The translations under genes were made by a program, and so were the position numbers. The notes beneath the pieces are model-generated. The model did not search any database, was not told the DNA's origin, and saw nothing but the letters and a program-made list of their open reading frames with translations. This document shows, in pieces, positions 9,260 through 18,330 of a DNA stretch of 48,583 nucleotides; position 1 is the first letter of the stretch, and every line of letters starts with the position of its first letter. The DNA comes from Muribaculaceae bacterium (lineage in GTDB: Bacteria; Bacteroidota; Bacteroidia; Bacteroidales; Muribaculaceae), in contig VSPM01000017.1 in assembly GCA_009775365.1 (NCBI GenBank), positions 1 through 48,583 of the forward strand, written 5' to 3'.

Positions 9260-10642
9260 TTATTTGTTATCGGCGGGGGAGAGGTTCCTTACGGCCTCTT
9301 TGAAGCGGTCGCCGCGGTCTTCATAACTTTTGAAGAGGTCGAAACTTGCGCAGCAAGGGGAGAGGAGCACAGTGTCGCCCTCACAGGCTAACTTGCGGCA
9401 AGCGGCGATGGCGTCGTCGAGAGTGTGGGTGTCGGCGATGGAATCGACTTTACCGTTGAAAAATTCAAGAAGTTTCTCATTGTGCAGCCCCATGCAGACG
9501 ATTGCCTTCACCTTTTTCTTCACAAGCTCCTCGATTTCTGAATAGTCGTTGCCCTTGTCTTTCCCTCCGAGAATCAGCACCACAGGCGTGTTCATGCTTT
9601 CGAGGGCATACCATGTGGAGTTGACATTAGTGGCCTTGGAGTCATTCACATAGCGCACGCCGTCTATTGTTGCCACATATTCGAGGCGGTGCTCTACGGC
9701 CTCAAAGTTCTCAAGAGCCTCCCTGATGTTCTCCTTTTTGATTTTCAGAACGGAAGCCGATATCCCTGCGGCCATTGAATTATAGAGGTTGTGGAGGCCC
9801 GGGAGCGAGAGGCGGTCGCGCGGAATCTCCCAGACGTCGCCCGGAGTGGCGAAGCGCACAATGCCGTCTTCCACGTATGCCGCGCTGTCTTCCTGTCGGT
9901 CCATTCCGAAAGGCAGGTGCAGGGCCTCGCTCTGCACCTGTGCAATCTGGGCGCGGATTATGGGGTCGTCTTGCCAATACACGAAATAGTCGTCTTTGGT
10001 CTGATTCTGCAGGATGCGGAACTTGGCCGCCACATAGTTCTCCATCTTGTGGTCGTAGCGGTCCATATGGTCGGGAGTTATGTTCATTATGACCGCGATA
10101 TTGGCCTTGAACTTATACATGTTCTCAAGCTGGAAGCTCGAGAGTTCGATCACATAAATCTGATGCGGGTCTTCCGCCACCTGCAGAGCGAGGCTTTTCC
10201 CCACGTTTCCGGCAAGCCCGACATCGAGTCCGGCTTTCCGCAAGATGTGATATGTGAGCAGGGTAGTGGTGGTCTTTCCGTTCGATCCTGTTATGCACAC
10301 CATTTTGGAATCGGTGAACCCTGCAGCAAACTCTATCTCAGAGAGCACGGGTATCCCCATTTCCTCTATTGCCTTCACCATAGGGGCATATGGAGGAATG
10401 CCGGGGCTTTTTACCACCACCGATGCGTTCAGTATTTTCTCAGGCGTGTGGCTGCCCTCCTCATATGGTATGGAATGGCTGTCGAGAAGCGCTTTATATT
10501 TTTCGGGAATAGTTCCCATGTCGGAGAGGAACACGTCCATCCCCTTGGCCTTGCCGAGCACTGCCGCCCCGGCTCCGCTTTCGCCACCGCCGAGCACCAC
10601 GAGGCGCCCGTCGGTGTCGATGTTATGTTTGTTTATGCTCAT
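9260..10642 (-). CDS. murD: UDP-N-acetylmuramoyl-L-alanine--D-glutamate ligase
   Basis: MurD adds D-glutamate to UDP-MurNAc-L-Ala in the cytosol using ATP. LVVLGGGESGAGAAVLGKAKG is split here as the N-terminal UDP-binding loop. The ATP loop is CITGSNGKTTTTLLTYHILR (about residue 115), with NITPDHMDRYDHKMENY and VNDSKATNVNSTWYALES as the conserved central and C-terminal Mur ligase motifs, and ILGGKDKGNDY as the C-terminal domain. Length 460 is typical. It sits between mraY (31-base gap) and ftsW. Confidence 0.97.
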   Translation of the reverse strand: MSINKHNIDTDGRLVVLGGGESGAGAAVLGKAKGMDVFLSDMGTIPEKYKALLDSHSIPYEEGSHTPEKILNASVVVKSPGIPPYAPMVKAIEEMGIPVLSEIEFAAGFTDSKMVCITGSNGKTTTTLLTYHILRKAGLDVGLAGNVGKSLALQVAEDPHQIYVIELSSFQLENMYKFKANIAVIMNITPDHMDRYDHKMENYVAAKFRILQNQTKDDYFVYWQDDPIIRAQIAQVQSEALHLPFGMDRQEDSAAYVEDGIVRFATPGDVWEIPRDRLSLPGLHNLYNSMAAGISASVLKIKKENIREALENFEAVEHRLEYVATIDGVRYVNDSKATNVNSTWYALESMNTPVVLILGGKDKGNDYSEIEELVKKKVKAIVCMGLHNEKLLEFFNGKVDSIADTHTLDDAIAACRKLACEGDTVLLSPCCASFDLFKSYEDRGDRFKEAVRNLSPADNK

Positions 10643-10673
10643 CGTTTTGTGTGCTGATGAAAAAAGGAATGTT

Positions 10674-11942
10674 TTATCTTATTTTTAGAGTCACGAATGT
10701 GAGTGTGGCGAGGAGTATTCCCACAATCCAGAATCTCACCACGATTTTCGATTCAGGGATAGGTGCTTTCGGGAAATTTATAAGGCATTTCACCGAGCCG
10801 TCGCCCGCTTTCTGGAAATGGTGGTGAAGAGGGGTCATCTTGAAAATTCGCATCCCCTCGCCGTATTTCCGTTTTGTGAACTTGAAATAAGCCACCTGGA
10901 GAATCACCGAAAGGTCTTCTATGAAGAATATCAGGCACAGCAGCGGAATCAGCAGCTCCTTGCGAATCAGGATTGCAAACACTGCAAGGATTCCGCCCAG
11001 GGTCAGGCTTCCTGTGTCGCCCATGAATACCTGCGCCGGGAATGCGTTATACCACAGGAACCCTACCAGAGCCCCGATGAATGCTGCGGCATATACCACA
11101 AGCTCCTCGCTGCCCGGGATATACATTATGTTGAGGTAGCCGGAATAGATTATGTTGCCTCCGAGATATGCCATGATGGCGAGGGCCACCCCTATGATTG
11201 CCGATGTGCCGGCGCAGAGCCCGTCGAGTCCGTCGGTGAGGTTTGCGCCGTTGCTCACGGCAGTCACTACGATTATGACCACAAACACAAACACGAGCCA
11301 TCCGAGAGTCTCGGCGGTGTTGGCATTCCCTATCCAGTCGGTTAGCCACTCATAGTTGAAGTTGTTGTTTTTCACAAACGGGATGGTGGTCTGCGGCGAT
11401 TTGACGTAGTTCATGGAGTGAATGATCTCAGTAGTGTGGCTCGACTGGTTCATGACCTCCATGTTTTCGCTCATTACAATCTGAGGCGACAGCCACATTG
11501 TTACACCCACAATCAGGCCGAGGCCGACCTGTCCGGTCACCTTGTATTTCCCTTTCAGCCCGTCCTTGTTGTGGTATTTGATCTTGCGGTAGTCGTCGAG
11601 AAACCCGATCGACCCCATCCACACGGTTGCCACAAGCATCAGAATCATGTAGATGTTTGAAAGGTTGCCTAACAGGATGCAAGGCACGAGAATCGACAGG
11701 ATTATGATCACTCCACCCATTGTGGGGGTTCCTGTCTTGCTCATCTGCCCCTCGAGGCCAAGGTTGCGCACCACCTCGCCCACCTGCATTCTCTGCAGGC
11801 GGTGAATGATTGTGCGACCGAAAATCAAGGCTATCAGCATAGCCAGCGTGAACGACATTCCTGCGCGGAATGTGATGTAATCCATAAGCCGGGCCCCGGG
11901 GAATCCGGAGTCCTCAAGAATCTGGAAAAGCGAATAAATCAT
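10674..11942 (-). CDS. mraY: Phospho-N-acetylmuramoyl-pentapeptide transferase
   Basis: MraY is the polytopic membrane enzyme that moves phospho-MurNAc-pentapeptide from UDP to undecaprenyl phosphate, making lipid I. Visible signatures are KTGTPTMGGVIII, the catalytic aspartates in FLDDYRKI and NLTDGLDGLCAGTSA, and FMGDTGSLTLGGILA, with MTPLHHHFQKAG near the C-terminus. At 422 residues it is longer than the roughly 360 of E. coli MraY. The extra length is an insert at about residues 160-215 between membrane segments, which in my recollection is usual in Bacteroidota. The gene starts eight bases after murE. Confidence 0.97.
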   Translation of the reverse strand: MIYSLFQILEDSGFPGARLMDYITFRAGMSFTLAMLIALIFGRTIIHRLQRMQVGEVVRNLGLEGQMSKTGTPTMGGVIIILSILVPCILLGNLSNIYMILMLVATVWMGSIGFLDDYRKIKYHNKDGLKGKYKVTGQVGLGLIVGVTMWLSPQIVMSENMEVMNQSSHTTEIIHSMNYVKSPQTTIPFVKNNNFNYEWLTDWIGNANTAETLGWLVFVFVVIIVVTAVSNGANLTDGLDGLCAGTSAIIGVALAIMAYLGGNIIYSGYLNIMYIPGSEELVVYAAAFIGALVGFLWYNAFPAQVFMGDTGSLTLGGILAVFAILIRKELLIPLLCLIFFIEDLSVILQVAYFKFTKRKYGEGMRIFKMTPLHHHFQKAGDGSVKCLINFPKAPIPESKIVVRFWIVGILLATLTFVTLKIR

Positions 11943-11950
11943 CTCAAATA

Positions 11951-13417
11951 TTAGTTGTTACGTGAGTTGAAAGCATCTTTCACCTCTTCTCTGTCGTCAA
12001 AATGATGGCGCACGCCACACACTTCCTGATATGTCTCATGCCCTTTCCCGGCGATAAGCACCACGCATCCCGGTTTAGCGCTGCTGATTGCGTGGCGTAT
12101 TGCCTCCCGGCGGTCGGTGACGCATTCAGTGCGCTTCAGCTCATCGTTGTTGAGCCCGGCTTTCATGTCGTTGATGATGTCTTCGGGGTTTTCGTCGCGG
12201 GGATTGTCGCTTGTGAGGATGAGGAGGTCGCTGCGGCACGCCGCCTCCTGGGCCATCATGGGGCGTTTGCCGTGGTCGCGGTTTCCGCCGGCTCCCACCA
12301 CGGTGATTATCTCGCCTTCCGGCCCCACAATCTCTCGGATTGTGTCGAGCACGTTCACCAGCGCGTCGGGAGTGTGGGCATAGTCAACGATTGCCGCAAC
12401 TCCGTCGGGCGACAGGAACGGCTGGAAACGCCCTGCCACAGGCACCAGGCGGCTCATGTTGACGATTACCTCCTCGGGGTCGAACCCTGACAGGATAGAG
12501 GCTCCGTAGACATCGGTGAGGTTATATGCGTTGAAGCGTCCGGTGAACTGCACCTCCACCTCGCGGCCGTTGAGGAGCATGAGAGTGCCGTCGAGGCGTG
12601 TCTCAAGCACCTTCCCCTTGAAGTCGGCGTCGGAGCGCAAAGAGTAGGTGTAGACTTTTGCCTTGGTGTTCTGCACCATATACATCCCGCATTTGTCGTC
12701 GGCGTTTGTGAGTGCGAACGCGTCGGCGGGGAGCATGTCGAAAAACGCCTTCTTGGCCTTCATATAGTTTTCGACTGTGCCGTGATAGTCGAGATGGTCG
12801 CGTGTGAGATTTGTGAAAATGCCTCCGGCGAAATTGAGTCCCGCCACACGTTTCTGGGCAGTGGAGTGGGAAGACACCTCCATGAAGGCGTATTCGCAAC
12901 CCTCCTCCACCATTTGAGCCAGCAGGCTGTTGAGCGTGAGAGGGTCGGGGGTGGTGTGAGTGGTCGGTACGGCGCGGTCCACCACGTAGTTGCACACTGT
13001 TGAAAGGAGCCCGGCTTTGAATCCTTCAAACTTTGCCATCTCATAGAGCAGGGTGGCAGTGGTGGTTTTCCCGTTTGTGCCGGTGACGCCCACAAGTTTC
13101 AGCTTCCTTGAGGGGTGTCCGTGCCAAGCCGAGGCGAGGCGTCCCAGAGCCTCTGCGGAGTCGGCCACGCGGATATAGGTTATTCCCTTTTCATAGGCCG
13201 CCGGCATCTCTTCACACACAATTGCCGCCACATGAGCGCTTGCCACCACGGGGATGTATTTGTGGCCGTCGTTGGTTACGCCTTTCACAGCCACGAAAAG
13301 AGCGTCTTTCTCAACTTTCCGTGAGTCGCTCTCAAGCGAAGTTATATTTTTATCAGTTTCGCCAATTATCTCCAGCACGTCAATGTCGCGGAGCAGGCTT
13401 GATAGTTTTGAAGTCAT
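11951..13417 (-). CDS. murE: UDP-N-acetylmuramoyl-L-alanyl-D-glutamate--2,6-diaminopimelate ligase
   Basis: MurE adds the third stem-peptide residue. The ATP loop is GVTGTNGKTTTATLLYEM (about residue 113), with NLTRDHLDYHGTVENYMKAK and VDYAHTPDALVNVL after it. The motif DNPR in LTSDNPRDENPEDI marks meso-diaminopimelate rather than lysine specificity, so this organism probably has DAP-type peptidoglycan. IAGKGHETYQE is the C-terminal signature. Length 488 is normal. It lies 44 bases after ftsI and eight before mraY. Confidence 0.97.
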   Translation of the reverse strand: MTSKLSSLLRDIDVLEIIGETDKNITSLESDSRKVEKDALFVAVKGVTNDGHKYIPVVASAHVAAIVCEEMPAAYEKGITYIRVADSAEALGRLASAWHGHPSRKLKLVGVTGTNGKTTTATLLYEMAKFEGFKAGLLSTVCNYVVDRAVPTTHTTPDPLTLNSLLAQMVEEGCEYAFMEVSSHSTAQKRVAGLNFAGGIFTNLTRDHLDYHGTVENYMKAKKAFFDMLPADAFALTNADDKCGMYMVQNTKAKVYTYSLRSDADFKGKVLETRLDGTLMLLNGREVEVQFTGRFNAYNLTDVYGASILSGFDPEEVIVNMSRLVPVAGRFQPFLSPDGVAAIVDYAHTPDALVNVLDTIREIVGPEGEIITVVGAGGNRDHGKRPMMAQEAACRSDLLILTSDNPRDENPEDIINDMKAGLNNDELKRTECVTDRREAIRHAISSAKPGCVVLIAGKGHETYQEVCGVRHHFDDREEVKDAFNSRNN

Positions 13418-13461
13418 ATTGATAAGGTTTTAATATTTTCATAATAAACGTCGGGGCCGCG

Positions 13462-15591
13462 TCATATTCTTAGTCCGAGAGTGATTTTTGCCCCCGGTGT
13501 CACGTCAGATCCCTTGGGAATAGATTGCGACACCACTCGCCCCGACCCTTTGAGCTGCACGTTGAGCCCGCATCTTTCAAGGATTTTGACGGCAGTGGGA
13601 GCGTCATAACCCACCACGTTCGGCACTTTCCCTGCCACCGGGTGGGCGGCATTCTCTTTCACCTTTCTTGCCCTGTTGATGCCAAGAGAGGTCGTGAGGT
13701 CGGAGGGGGAGTATTTGTGCGACGCCATCATCACCGGCACACTTGCGGCCCTGGAGGCTGTGAAGGTGGAGGCGTTATTGAGCATTCCGCGAGAGAACAT
13801 CTTCACGGCCATGTTTTTCACCACCTGGCCTGAAGTGCGGTTGGCGCTTGTGCCTGACGGGCCGAGCACGAGAGCCATGCATGAATATTTGGGATTCTCG
13901 TAAGGGAAGAACCCTGCGAACGCATAGCGCCGTTTCGCCTGGTTGTAGGATCCTTTCTCTACAGGGTAGGCGGTTCCGGTCTTGCCGACCACCTCTACGC
14001 GGTCGTCGCGCACGGCTTTGGCAGTGCCATGCTCGCCCCACACCACTTCTCTGAGGCATTCCTTCACCTTTCGGGCTGTTTCCTCTGAGCATACATGTTC
14101 GCGGATATACTGTATAGGGAGCAGGGAGTCTCTGCCGTCTTCCGAGATGAGCGACCTCACAAGGTGCGGGCGCACATATCTTCCGCCGTTGGCAATAGCG
14201 TTGTAGACCGACAGCGTGTAGATAGGTGGTATTTCAGTGTTGTAGCCGTATGACTGTCGCGCAAGGTCGAGATGGCGGGCAGTCATTGTTATGTTGTTGC
14301 CCCTGGAGTCTTTGGGGAGCAGCTTCCTGATTCGCGGTATGCACTCTCCGGCAATGCCGCTGTGCATCTTCTCGAAAAATCCGATAGACGACAGCCTGTC
14401 GTGGAAAGAGGCGGGGTCGTTGGCATACCCTCGGAAAATCACGCGCGCGATACCGGTGTTTGACGACATTTCAATCACCTGCTTCATTGTTTTCACGCTT
14501 GGCGCATGAGGGTCGCTTGTGCGTTGGAAAGGGCTGCAGTCAATCATGTCGTTGACCGATTTCACCAGCCCGTCTTCGAAGGCTATCATAAGCGAGATCG
14601 GTTTCATCACAGAGCCCGGCTCGAAAGGCAGCACCGCCCGGTTTAGGGCTTCGCCATATGTGCCGTTGTCGAGAAGCTCGATATTTGAAATGGCTTTTAT
14701 CTCTCCTGTGGCCACCTCCATTAGGATAGCGGTGCCCCATTCGGCGTTCGATTCACGGCAGATATTGAGCAGTTCCTCCTCGAGCATGTCCTGAAGGTCG
14801 ATGTCGATGGTTGTGTGGATGTCGAATCCGCGCACGGGGGCCAGGGCCACCCAGTTGCTTATGCCGGAAGTGAAGGCCACTTTCTTTGCCTTCCCCGGTT
14901 TGCCGTAAAGGAGAGTGTCGAGGTCTTTCTCAAGGCCGGAATATCCGTGGAACTCTCCTGTGAGCCTGTCTTCATTCACGCGCCCTATGCTTCGGTAGGC
15001 CATTCTGCCGTAAGGGTATATTCGCACGTTTTTCTCCTCCTTATACACCGGGATTCTGAATCCTCTTCCTTGAAAGTCTTTGAGATAAGGGAAGTTGCGA
15101 ATCCTCTCGAAGTCTTCGAGGGTCTTTTTCTGAGCCACCCTCAATGCCCTGGGGCGCTTGTCGGGGTCTTTCTCAAACTCCTTTTTCAGCCTTGTGTGCC
15201 AGGAATACTTTTTGAATGTGTCGGGGTGCTGGTTCAGGTTTCTCACTCTCGGATAGTGATAATCGAGAGAGTCGGCGAGGGAGTCGATTTTAGCCCAGGG
15301 GATAGGGTTCTGGCTTTTCACCTTGTTGTGGCGCAAATCGAGTTTTATGTCATACACCTTCAGGTTGCAGGCCAGGATGTTGCCGTTTGAAGCGAGGAGG
15401 TTCCCCCTTTCGGGAGGAATTACGGAAGTGCGAGAAAGCTCCTTTTTCGCTCTTTCATTCCATTGCGGGGCCTCAATCACAGTGGATTCGAATAGTTTCA
15501 CAACAATCATGATTGAGAAGATGAGGAATGCCACGGTGATAAGGCCGTATCTGAAAAGAATATGGTTCTTGTTAGTCTGTCTTGGAGTCAT
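13462..15591 (-). CDS. ftsI: Septal penicillin-binding protein (FtsI/SpoVD type) with C-terminal PASTA domain
   Basis: This is the transpeptidase that cross-links septal peptidoglycan, working with FtsW. An N-terminal membrane anchor (about residues 15-35) is followed by the dimerisation domain. The transpeptidase domain carries the catalytic SxxK as GSVMK (Ser327, Lys330), SSN in EMSSNTGIARV and KTGT in VVGKTGTAYPV. One PASTA domain closes the protein (from about residue 650: PNVVGYDAPTAVKILERCGL to KITLGL). Length 709 is typical of Bacteroidota FtsI, which keep a PASTA domain that E. coli FtsI lacks. The ATG at 15591 follows ftsL by 48 bases containing a small tandem repeat. Confidence 0.96.
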   Translation of the reverse strand: MTPRQTNKNHILFRYGLITVAFLIFSIMIVVKLFESTVIEAPQWNERAKKELSRTSVIPPERGNLLASNGNILACNLKVYDIKLDLRHNKVKSQNPIPWAKIDSLADSLDYHYPRVRNLNQHPDTFKKYSWHTRLKKEFEKDPDKRPRALRVAQKKTLEDFERIRNFPYLKDFQGRGFRIPVYKEEKNVRIYPYGRMAYRSIGRVNEDRLTGEFHGYSGLEKDLDTLLYGKPGKAKKVAFTSGISNWVALAPVRGFDIHTTIDIDLQDMLEEELLNICRESNAEWGTAILMEVATGEIKAISNIELLDNGTYGEALNRAVLPFEPGSVMKPISLMIAFEDGLVKSVNDMIDCSPFQRTSDPHAPSVKTMKQVIEMSSNTGIARVIFRGYANDPASFHDRLSSIGFFEKMHSGIAGECIPRIRKLLPKDSRGNNITMTARHLDLARQSYGYNTEIPPIYTLSVYNAIANGGRYVRPHLVRSLISEDGRDSLLPIQYIREHVCSEETARKVKECLREVVWGEHGTAKAVRDDRVEVVGKTGTAYPVEKGSYNQAKRRYAFAGFFPYENPKYSCMALVLGPSGTSANRTSGQVVKNMAVKMFSRGMLNNASTFTASRAASVPVMMASHKYSPSDLTTSLGINRARKVKENAAHPVAGKVPNVVGYDAPTAVKILERCGLNVQLKGSGRVVSQSIPKGSDVTPGAKITLGLRI

Positions 15592-15600
15592 TTTATAGGG

Positions 15601-15668
15601 CGCGTTGAAGTTTGGTTAGTTTTTCGAGTTGAAGTTTGGTTAGTCCTTTTCGAGTTGAAGTTCATATG
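15601..15668. repeat. Imperfect tandem repeat at the ftsL 3' end
   Basis: Three consecutive copies of a 24-26 base unit beginning CGAGTTGAAGTTTGGTTAGT start at 15601 (CGCG variant), 15625 and 15651. The third, partial copy encodes the last residues of FtsL (ELQLEKD), the stop lies in the second copy, and the first reaches to ten bases from the ftsI start. It looks like a slippage duplication of the coding end, leaving a second stop in the same frame downstream. No function is evident. Confidence 0.8.
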
Positions 15669-16023
15669 GGGGAAATTCCTGAAACTCAAGCCCGAGTCCT
15701 CTTTCTTCTACGAGCCGCTTCATCTCGGTTTCTCTAATGAGCGACATATAGGCCGCCTTTTCCTGGAGTTTCGAGCTCTCTGCGCGTTGGAGTTCCGCAG
15801 TGAGCCGCTTTATTTCCTCCATTTTTGTTTTAGTCTTGTAGCGCAGTCCCATCAGCGATAATATGGCGACAAGAAACACCATAAGGAGCCACGCGTTTTT
15901 CTTGAAAAATTCCACAGAGAGAGAGCGCCCGGATCTGATGTCAGATATCCATGTGGGCGATTGACGTTTCTGAGTGTTTTTCTTCTTAAAGTTGTCTGTT
16001 CCTTTTGATTTAGTTTCAGCCAT
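15640..16023 (-). CDS. ftsL: FtsL-like cell division protein
   Basis: This is a small bitopic membrane protein of 127 residues: a basic cytoplasmic N-terminus (many Lys up to residue 20), one membrane segment at about residues 44-61 (AWLLMVFLVAILSLMGL) and a periplasmic coiled coil (about 62-110, rich in Glu/Lys/Leu heptads). FtsL forms a coiled coil with FtsB/DivIC and links FtsQ to FtsW/FtsI. Sequence identity in this family is low, so the call rests on architecture and on position between rsmH and ftsI, the invariant place of ftsL. The ATG at 16023 is the natural start. Confidence 0.85.
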   Translation of the reverse strand: MAETKSKGTDNFKKKNTQKRQSPTWISDIRSGRSLSVEFFKKNAWLLMVFLVAILSLMGLRYKTKTKMEEIKRLTAELQRAESSKLQEKAAYMSLIRETEMKRLVEERGLGLEFQEFPPYELQLEKD

Positions 16024-16115
16024 GTGTCGAGAGAGTTTAGAAAGTTTATGGAGCGAGGTGTGAAAAATAGGGAAATGAGAGAAAGTTCGGTTATGAGGAT
16101 TTATGTTTTTTTGAA

Positions 16116-17030
16116 TCAGGCCAGTTCCGCCACCCTGAGTTTGGCGCTTCTTGACCTCGGGTTCTCTTCAATCTCTTTTTGTGAAGGTTCCACGGGTTTG
16201 CGAGTGATCACTTTCCAGGGAGATGACACTCTGCCGAAAAAGTCTTTCTCTTCGATTCCGTCTGCATTTCCGGTCTTCATGAAATTTTTCACCATTCTGT
16301 CTTCCACCGAATGATAAGTCAGCACTGCGAGCCTTCCCCCCGGCTTCAGCACTCTTGCAGAGGCTTCGAGAAACCTGCGGAGATCGCCCGTTTCGTCGTT
16401 TGTCTCTATGCGAAGCGCCTGAAACACCTGGGCGAGCTCTTTCTTCTCCTGTCTTGGGTCGAGGGCCGGCCTTGCGGCCTCGGCGAGCCGGAAAGTGGAG
16501 TCTATAGGGTTGTCTTGCTTTGCTTTGGCTATGACCCTGGCCACATTTAAGGGTCGCTTCAGGTCGGCATATCTTGTGAGGATTCTGAGCAGTTCCTTCT
16601 CATCGGCTCTTTCGATGATGTCTGCCGCCGACAGAGAGGCGAGCCTGTTCATCCTCATGTCGAGAGGGGCGTCGTTTCTGAAAGAGAAGCCGCGGTCGGC
16701 GGAGTCGAAATGATGGAAACTTACTCCGAGGTCAGCCAGAATTCCGTCAACTTTGTCCACCCCGTAGAATCTCATGAAGTTTTCGATGAATCTGAAATTG
16801 GAATGCACAAACGTGAAACGATTGTCGTCGATTCTGTTGGCATAGGCGTCCATGTCGCGGTCGAACGAATAAAGATGACCTTTTTCGCCGAGAGCCTTCA
16901 TTATGGCGCGAGAATGGCCGCCCCCACCGAAGGTTGCGTCAATATAGATTCCTTGTGGCTTGATTTGCAGTAGGTTGATTGCCTCGGGAAGCAAGGCGGG
17001 TATATGGTAGACTGAGGCAGATGTTTCCAA
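16116..17030 (-). CDS. rsmH: 16S rRNA (cytosine(1402)-N4)-methyltransferase
   Basis: RsmH (MraW) methylates N4 of C1402 in the 16S rRNA decoding centre using SAM. YHIPALLPEAINLL is the usual N-terminal motif and YIDATFGGGGHSRAIM the SAM loop. GILADLGVSFHHFDSADRGFS is split as the second family motif, with AVLTYHSVEDRMVKNF and RSAKLRVAE at the end. Length 304 is normal. No ATG is available: the frame is open upstream only to a stop near 17066, so translation most likely begins at TTG at 17030, giving METSASVYH. It is the first gene of the dcw operon here; mraZ is not in front of it. Confidence 0.95.
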   Translation of the reverse strand: METSASVYHIPALLPEAINLLQIKPQGIYIDATFGGGGHSRAIMKALGEKGHLYSFDRDMDAYANRIDDNRFTFVHSNFRFIENFMRFYGVDKVDGILADLGVSFHHFDSADRGFSFRNDAPLDMRMNRLASLSAADIIERADEKELLRILTRYADLKRPLNVARVIAKAKQDNPIDSTFRLAEAARPALDPRQEKKELAQVFQALRIETNDETGDLRRFLEASARVLKPGGRLAVLTYHSVEDRMVKNFMKTGNADGIEEKDFFGRVSSPWKVITRKPVEPSQKEIEENPRSRSAKLRVAELA

Positions 17031-17058
17031 TTTCGTTGCAAAGTTTGATTTGGGAATG

Positions 17059-17090
17059 TAAAGTTAGTTAAAAATGTAAACAAAATGCAA
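17059..17090 (-). promoter_or_regulatory. Candidate promoter of the dcw operon
   Basis: On the minus strand a TTG (17090-17088) is followed by 21 bases and TAACTTTA (17066-17059). This is a near match to the Bacteroidota sigma consensus TTG-N19-21-TAnnTTTG. It sits 29 bases before the rsmH start and just after the terminator of the preceding gene. The last base of the -7 element deviates, so this is tentative. Confidence 0.4.
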
Positions 17091-17161
17091 GTCTGAAAGG
17101 GGTAAAAATTCAAAAACTTATTGACAATTGTTCCACGGCAAATAGCGGAGGCGGCGGAGTT

Positions 17162-17199
17162 AAAAAAACGAGGGGACAGCCGTGGAGGCTGCTCCCTCG
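17162..17199 (-). terminator. Rho-independent terminator of the Ala/Lys-rich gene
   Basis: Read on the minus strand, a 13-base arm (17199-17187) and its partner (17181-17169) form a GC-rich stem with two internal mismatches around a five-base loop, followed directly by seven T. It lies 24 bases after the stop at 17223 and separates this gene from the dcw operon. Confidence 0.8.
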
Positions 17200-17222
17200 A
17201 TAAAACTATGTCGGCCGGTCGG

Positions 17223-17567
17223 TCAGTTGTCTATTTTGTCGGCCAGATCCGACACTTTGTCAGCGCCTGCTCTGAGCACATCAGCGGCCTTGTCTTTCAG
17301 TTTGTCGAAGAATCCGGAAGCCTTGTCTTTAGCTTCGGCGGCTTTCTCGGCGGCCTGGTCTTTAAGGTCGGCAATCTTGTCGGCGGCTTGGTCTTTGAGG
17401 TTTGCGGCCTGATTCTTCAGGTCGTTCACTTTTGAATCGGCTGCTGCCTTTGCTTCTTCACCCTGTTGCTTCAGATTGTTCATCTCTGCTTTGGCGGCGT
17501 CTTTAGCCGCTTGTGCGCTCACTTCGGCCGCTGCTGCGGCTTGCGCTTTATAATCTTCGGTTTTCAT
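17223..17567 (-). CDS. Ala/Lys/Asp-rich helical small protein (YtxH/LEA-like)
   Basis: This is a 114-residue protein of almost pure amphipathic helix: repeated 7-11 residue units such as LKDQAADKIADLKDQAAEKA and AKDKASGFFDKLKDKAADV, and no Cys or Trp. Such sequences resemble YtxH, apolipoprotein or LEA-type stress proteins that coat membranes or protect proteins, but low complexity makes family assignment unsafe. I chose the ATG at 17567 (MKTEDYKAQ); the frame extends 20 residues further up but only to a non-ATG start and unlike sequence. It has its own terminator. It occupies the place where mraZ would normally precede rsmH. Confidence 0.75.
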   Translation of the reverse strand: MKTEDYKAQAAAAAEVSAQAAKDAAKAEMNNLKQQGEEAKAAADSKVNDLKNQAANLKDQAADKIADLKDQAAEKAAEAKDKASGFFDKLKDKAADVLRAGADKVSDLADKIDN

Positions 17568-17659
17568 AATAACAATAATGTGGTTTATACTAATGTGTTT
17601 TTCATACCAAAAACGCGGTGGAGTCATAAAGAGTTGAAAAATTTGTAAATATTAACAAA

Positions 17660-18072
17660 ATGAGTGACGATATCATTGAATATGGTGATTTCGGTAAAAT
17701 CTGGCACTCGGCATCCGCGACTCTTTATTCAGCGCCACGAGATTCAACTCGGTTAAAGACCTTGAGATTGCCGGCGAGCTTCAGAGCCTTCATGAAGATG
17801 TGAGAAATGCCACCCGCAATGCCGACATGCATAGGCACCGCATCATCTGGGTGGGTCTGACGAGTGTGGTTCTGCTTGCCGCTCTGGTTGGGATGATTAT
17901 AAGCCATCGCCGCCTGCGAGGCGCATATCGCGAGATATTCAAAAGAAAAATGGAGCTCTCGGAGATGCGTCCCGCTCATCCGGAGCCTGTCAAGACTGCG
18001 GGCGCGGAATCGGAAAAGGGGGAAGTGCGTCGGCCGAAAGCGAAGGGTTTGACGCCGGTCATGGGAGAGTGA
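17660..18072 (+). pseudogene. Remnant of a membrane TPR-type regulator or sensor, frameshifted
   Basis: An ATG at 17660 opens MSDDIIEYGDFGKIW and soon meets a stop near 17800. In another frame, 17701-18072 reads RDSLFSATRFNSVKDLEI, an alpha-helical stretch, a membrane segment (IIWVGLTSVVLLAALVGMII) and RRLRGAYREIFKRK, then a short charged tail. This helix-membrane-helix pattern resembles the juxtamembrane part of Bacteroidota TPR sensor/regulators such as the intact gene at 29186-30910. The TPR and DNA-binding ends are missing. Alternatively 17800-18072 could be a small membrane protein starting at GTG. I see it as decayed DNA. Confidence 0.4.
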
Positions 18073-18160
18073 TATACCCCTACACAATTTGCAAAACAAA
18101 CCAAAAATGAGGTCGGAAAAGTCTGGAATCTCGATTTCAGACAGTTTAAAACTACTTTTT

Positions 18161-18191
18161 TTGGTTAATAAGATAATTTGGAATAAATTTG
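18161..18191 (+). promoter_or_regulatory. Promoter of the secreted protein gene at 18331
   Basis: TTG at 18161-18163, 20 bases, then TAAATTTG at 18184-18191 is a full match to the Bacteroidota promoter consensus. Transcription would start near 18198, giving a leader of about 130 bases. The same -7 box and following bases (TAAATTTGCGAC) recur in the promoter at 28935. Confidence 0.7.
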
Positions 18192-18330
18192 CGACACTGT
18201 TAAAGAGTCCGGGCAGGCTGCATATTCTATATGGAGCGGCATGGAAACAAGCCGGGAAGTCTGTCAATAGTGTCGGTTGAAACAGCAAAGACAGAATTGT
18301 GATTATTGTTATTTTTTATACTATAATATT

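Noticed and set aside
17725..18288. 187-codon minus-strand frame
   Set aside because: Non-ATG start and composition of a shadow of the plus-strand regulator remnant; it also runs through the promoter at 18161.
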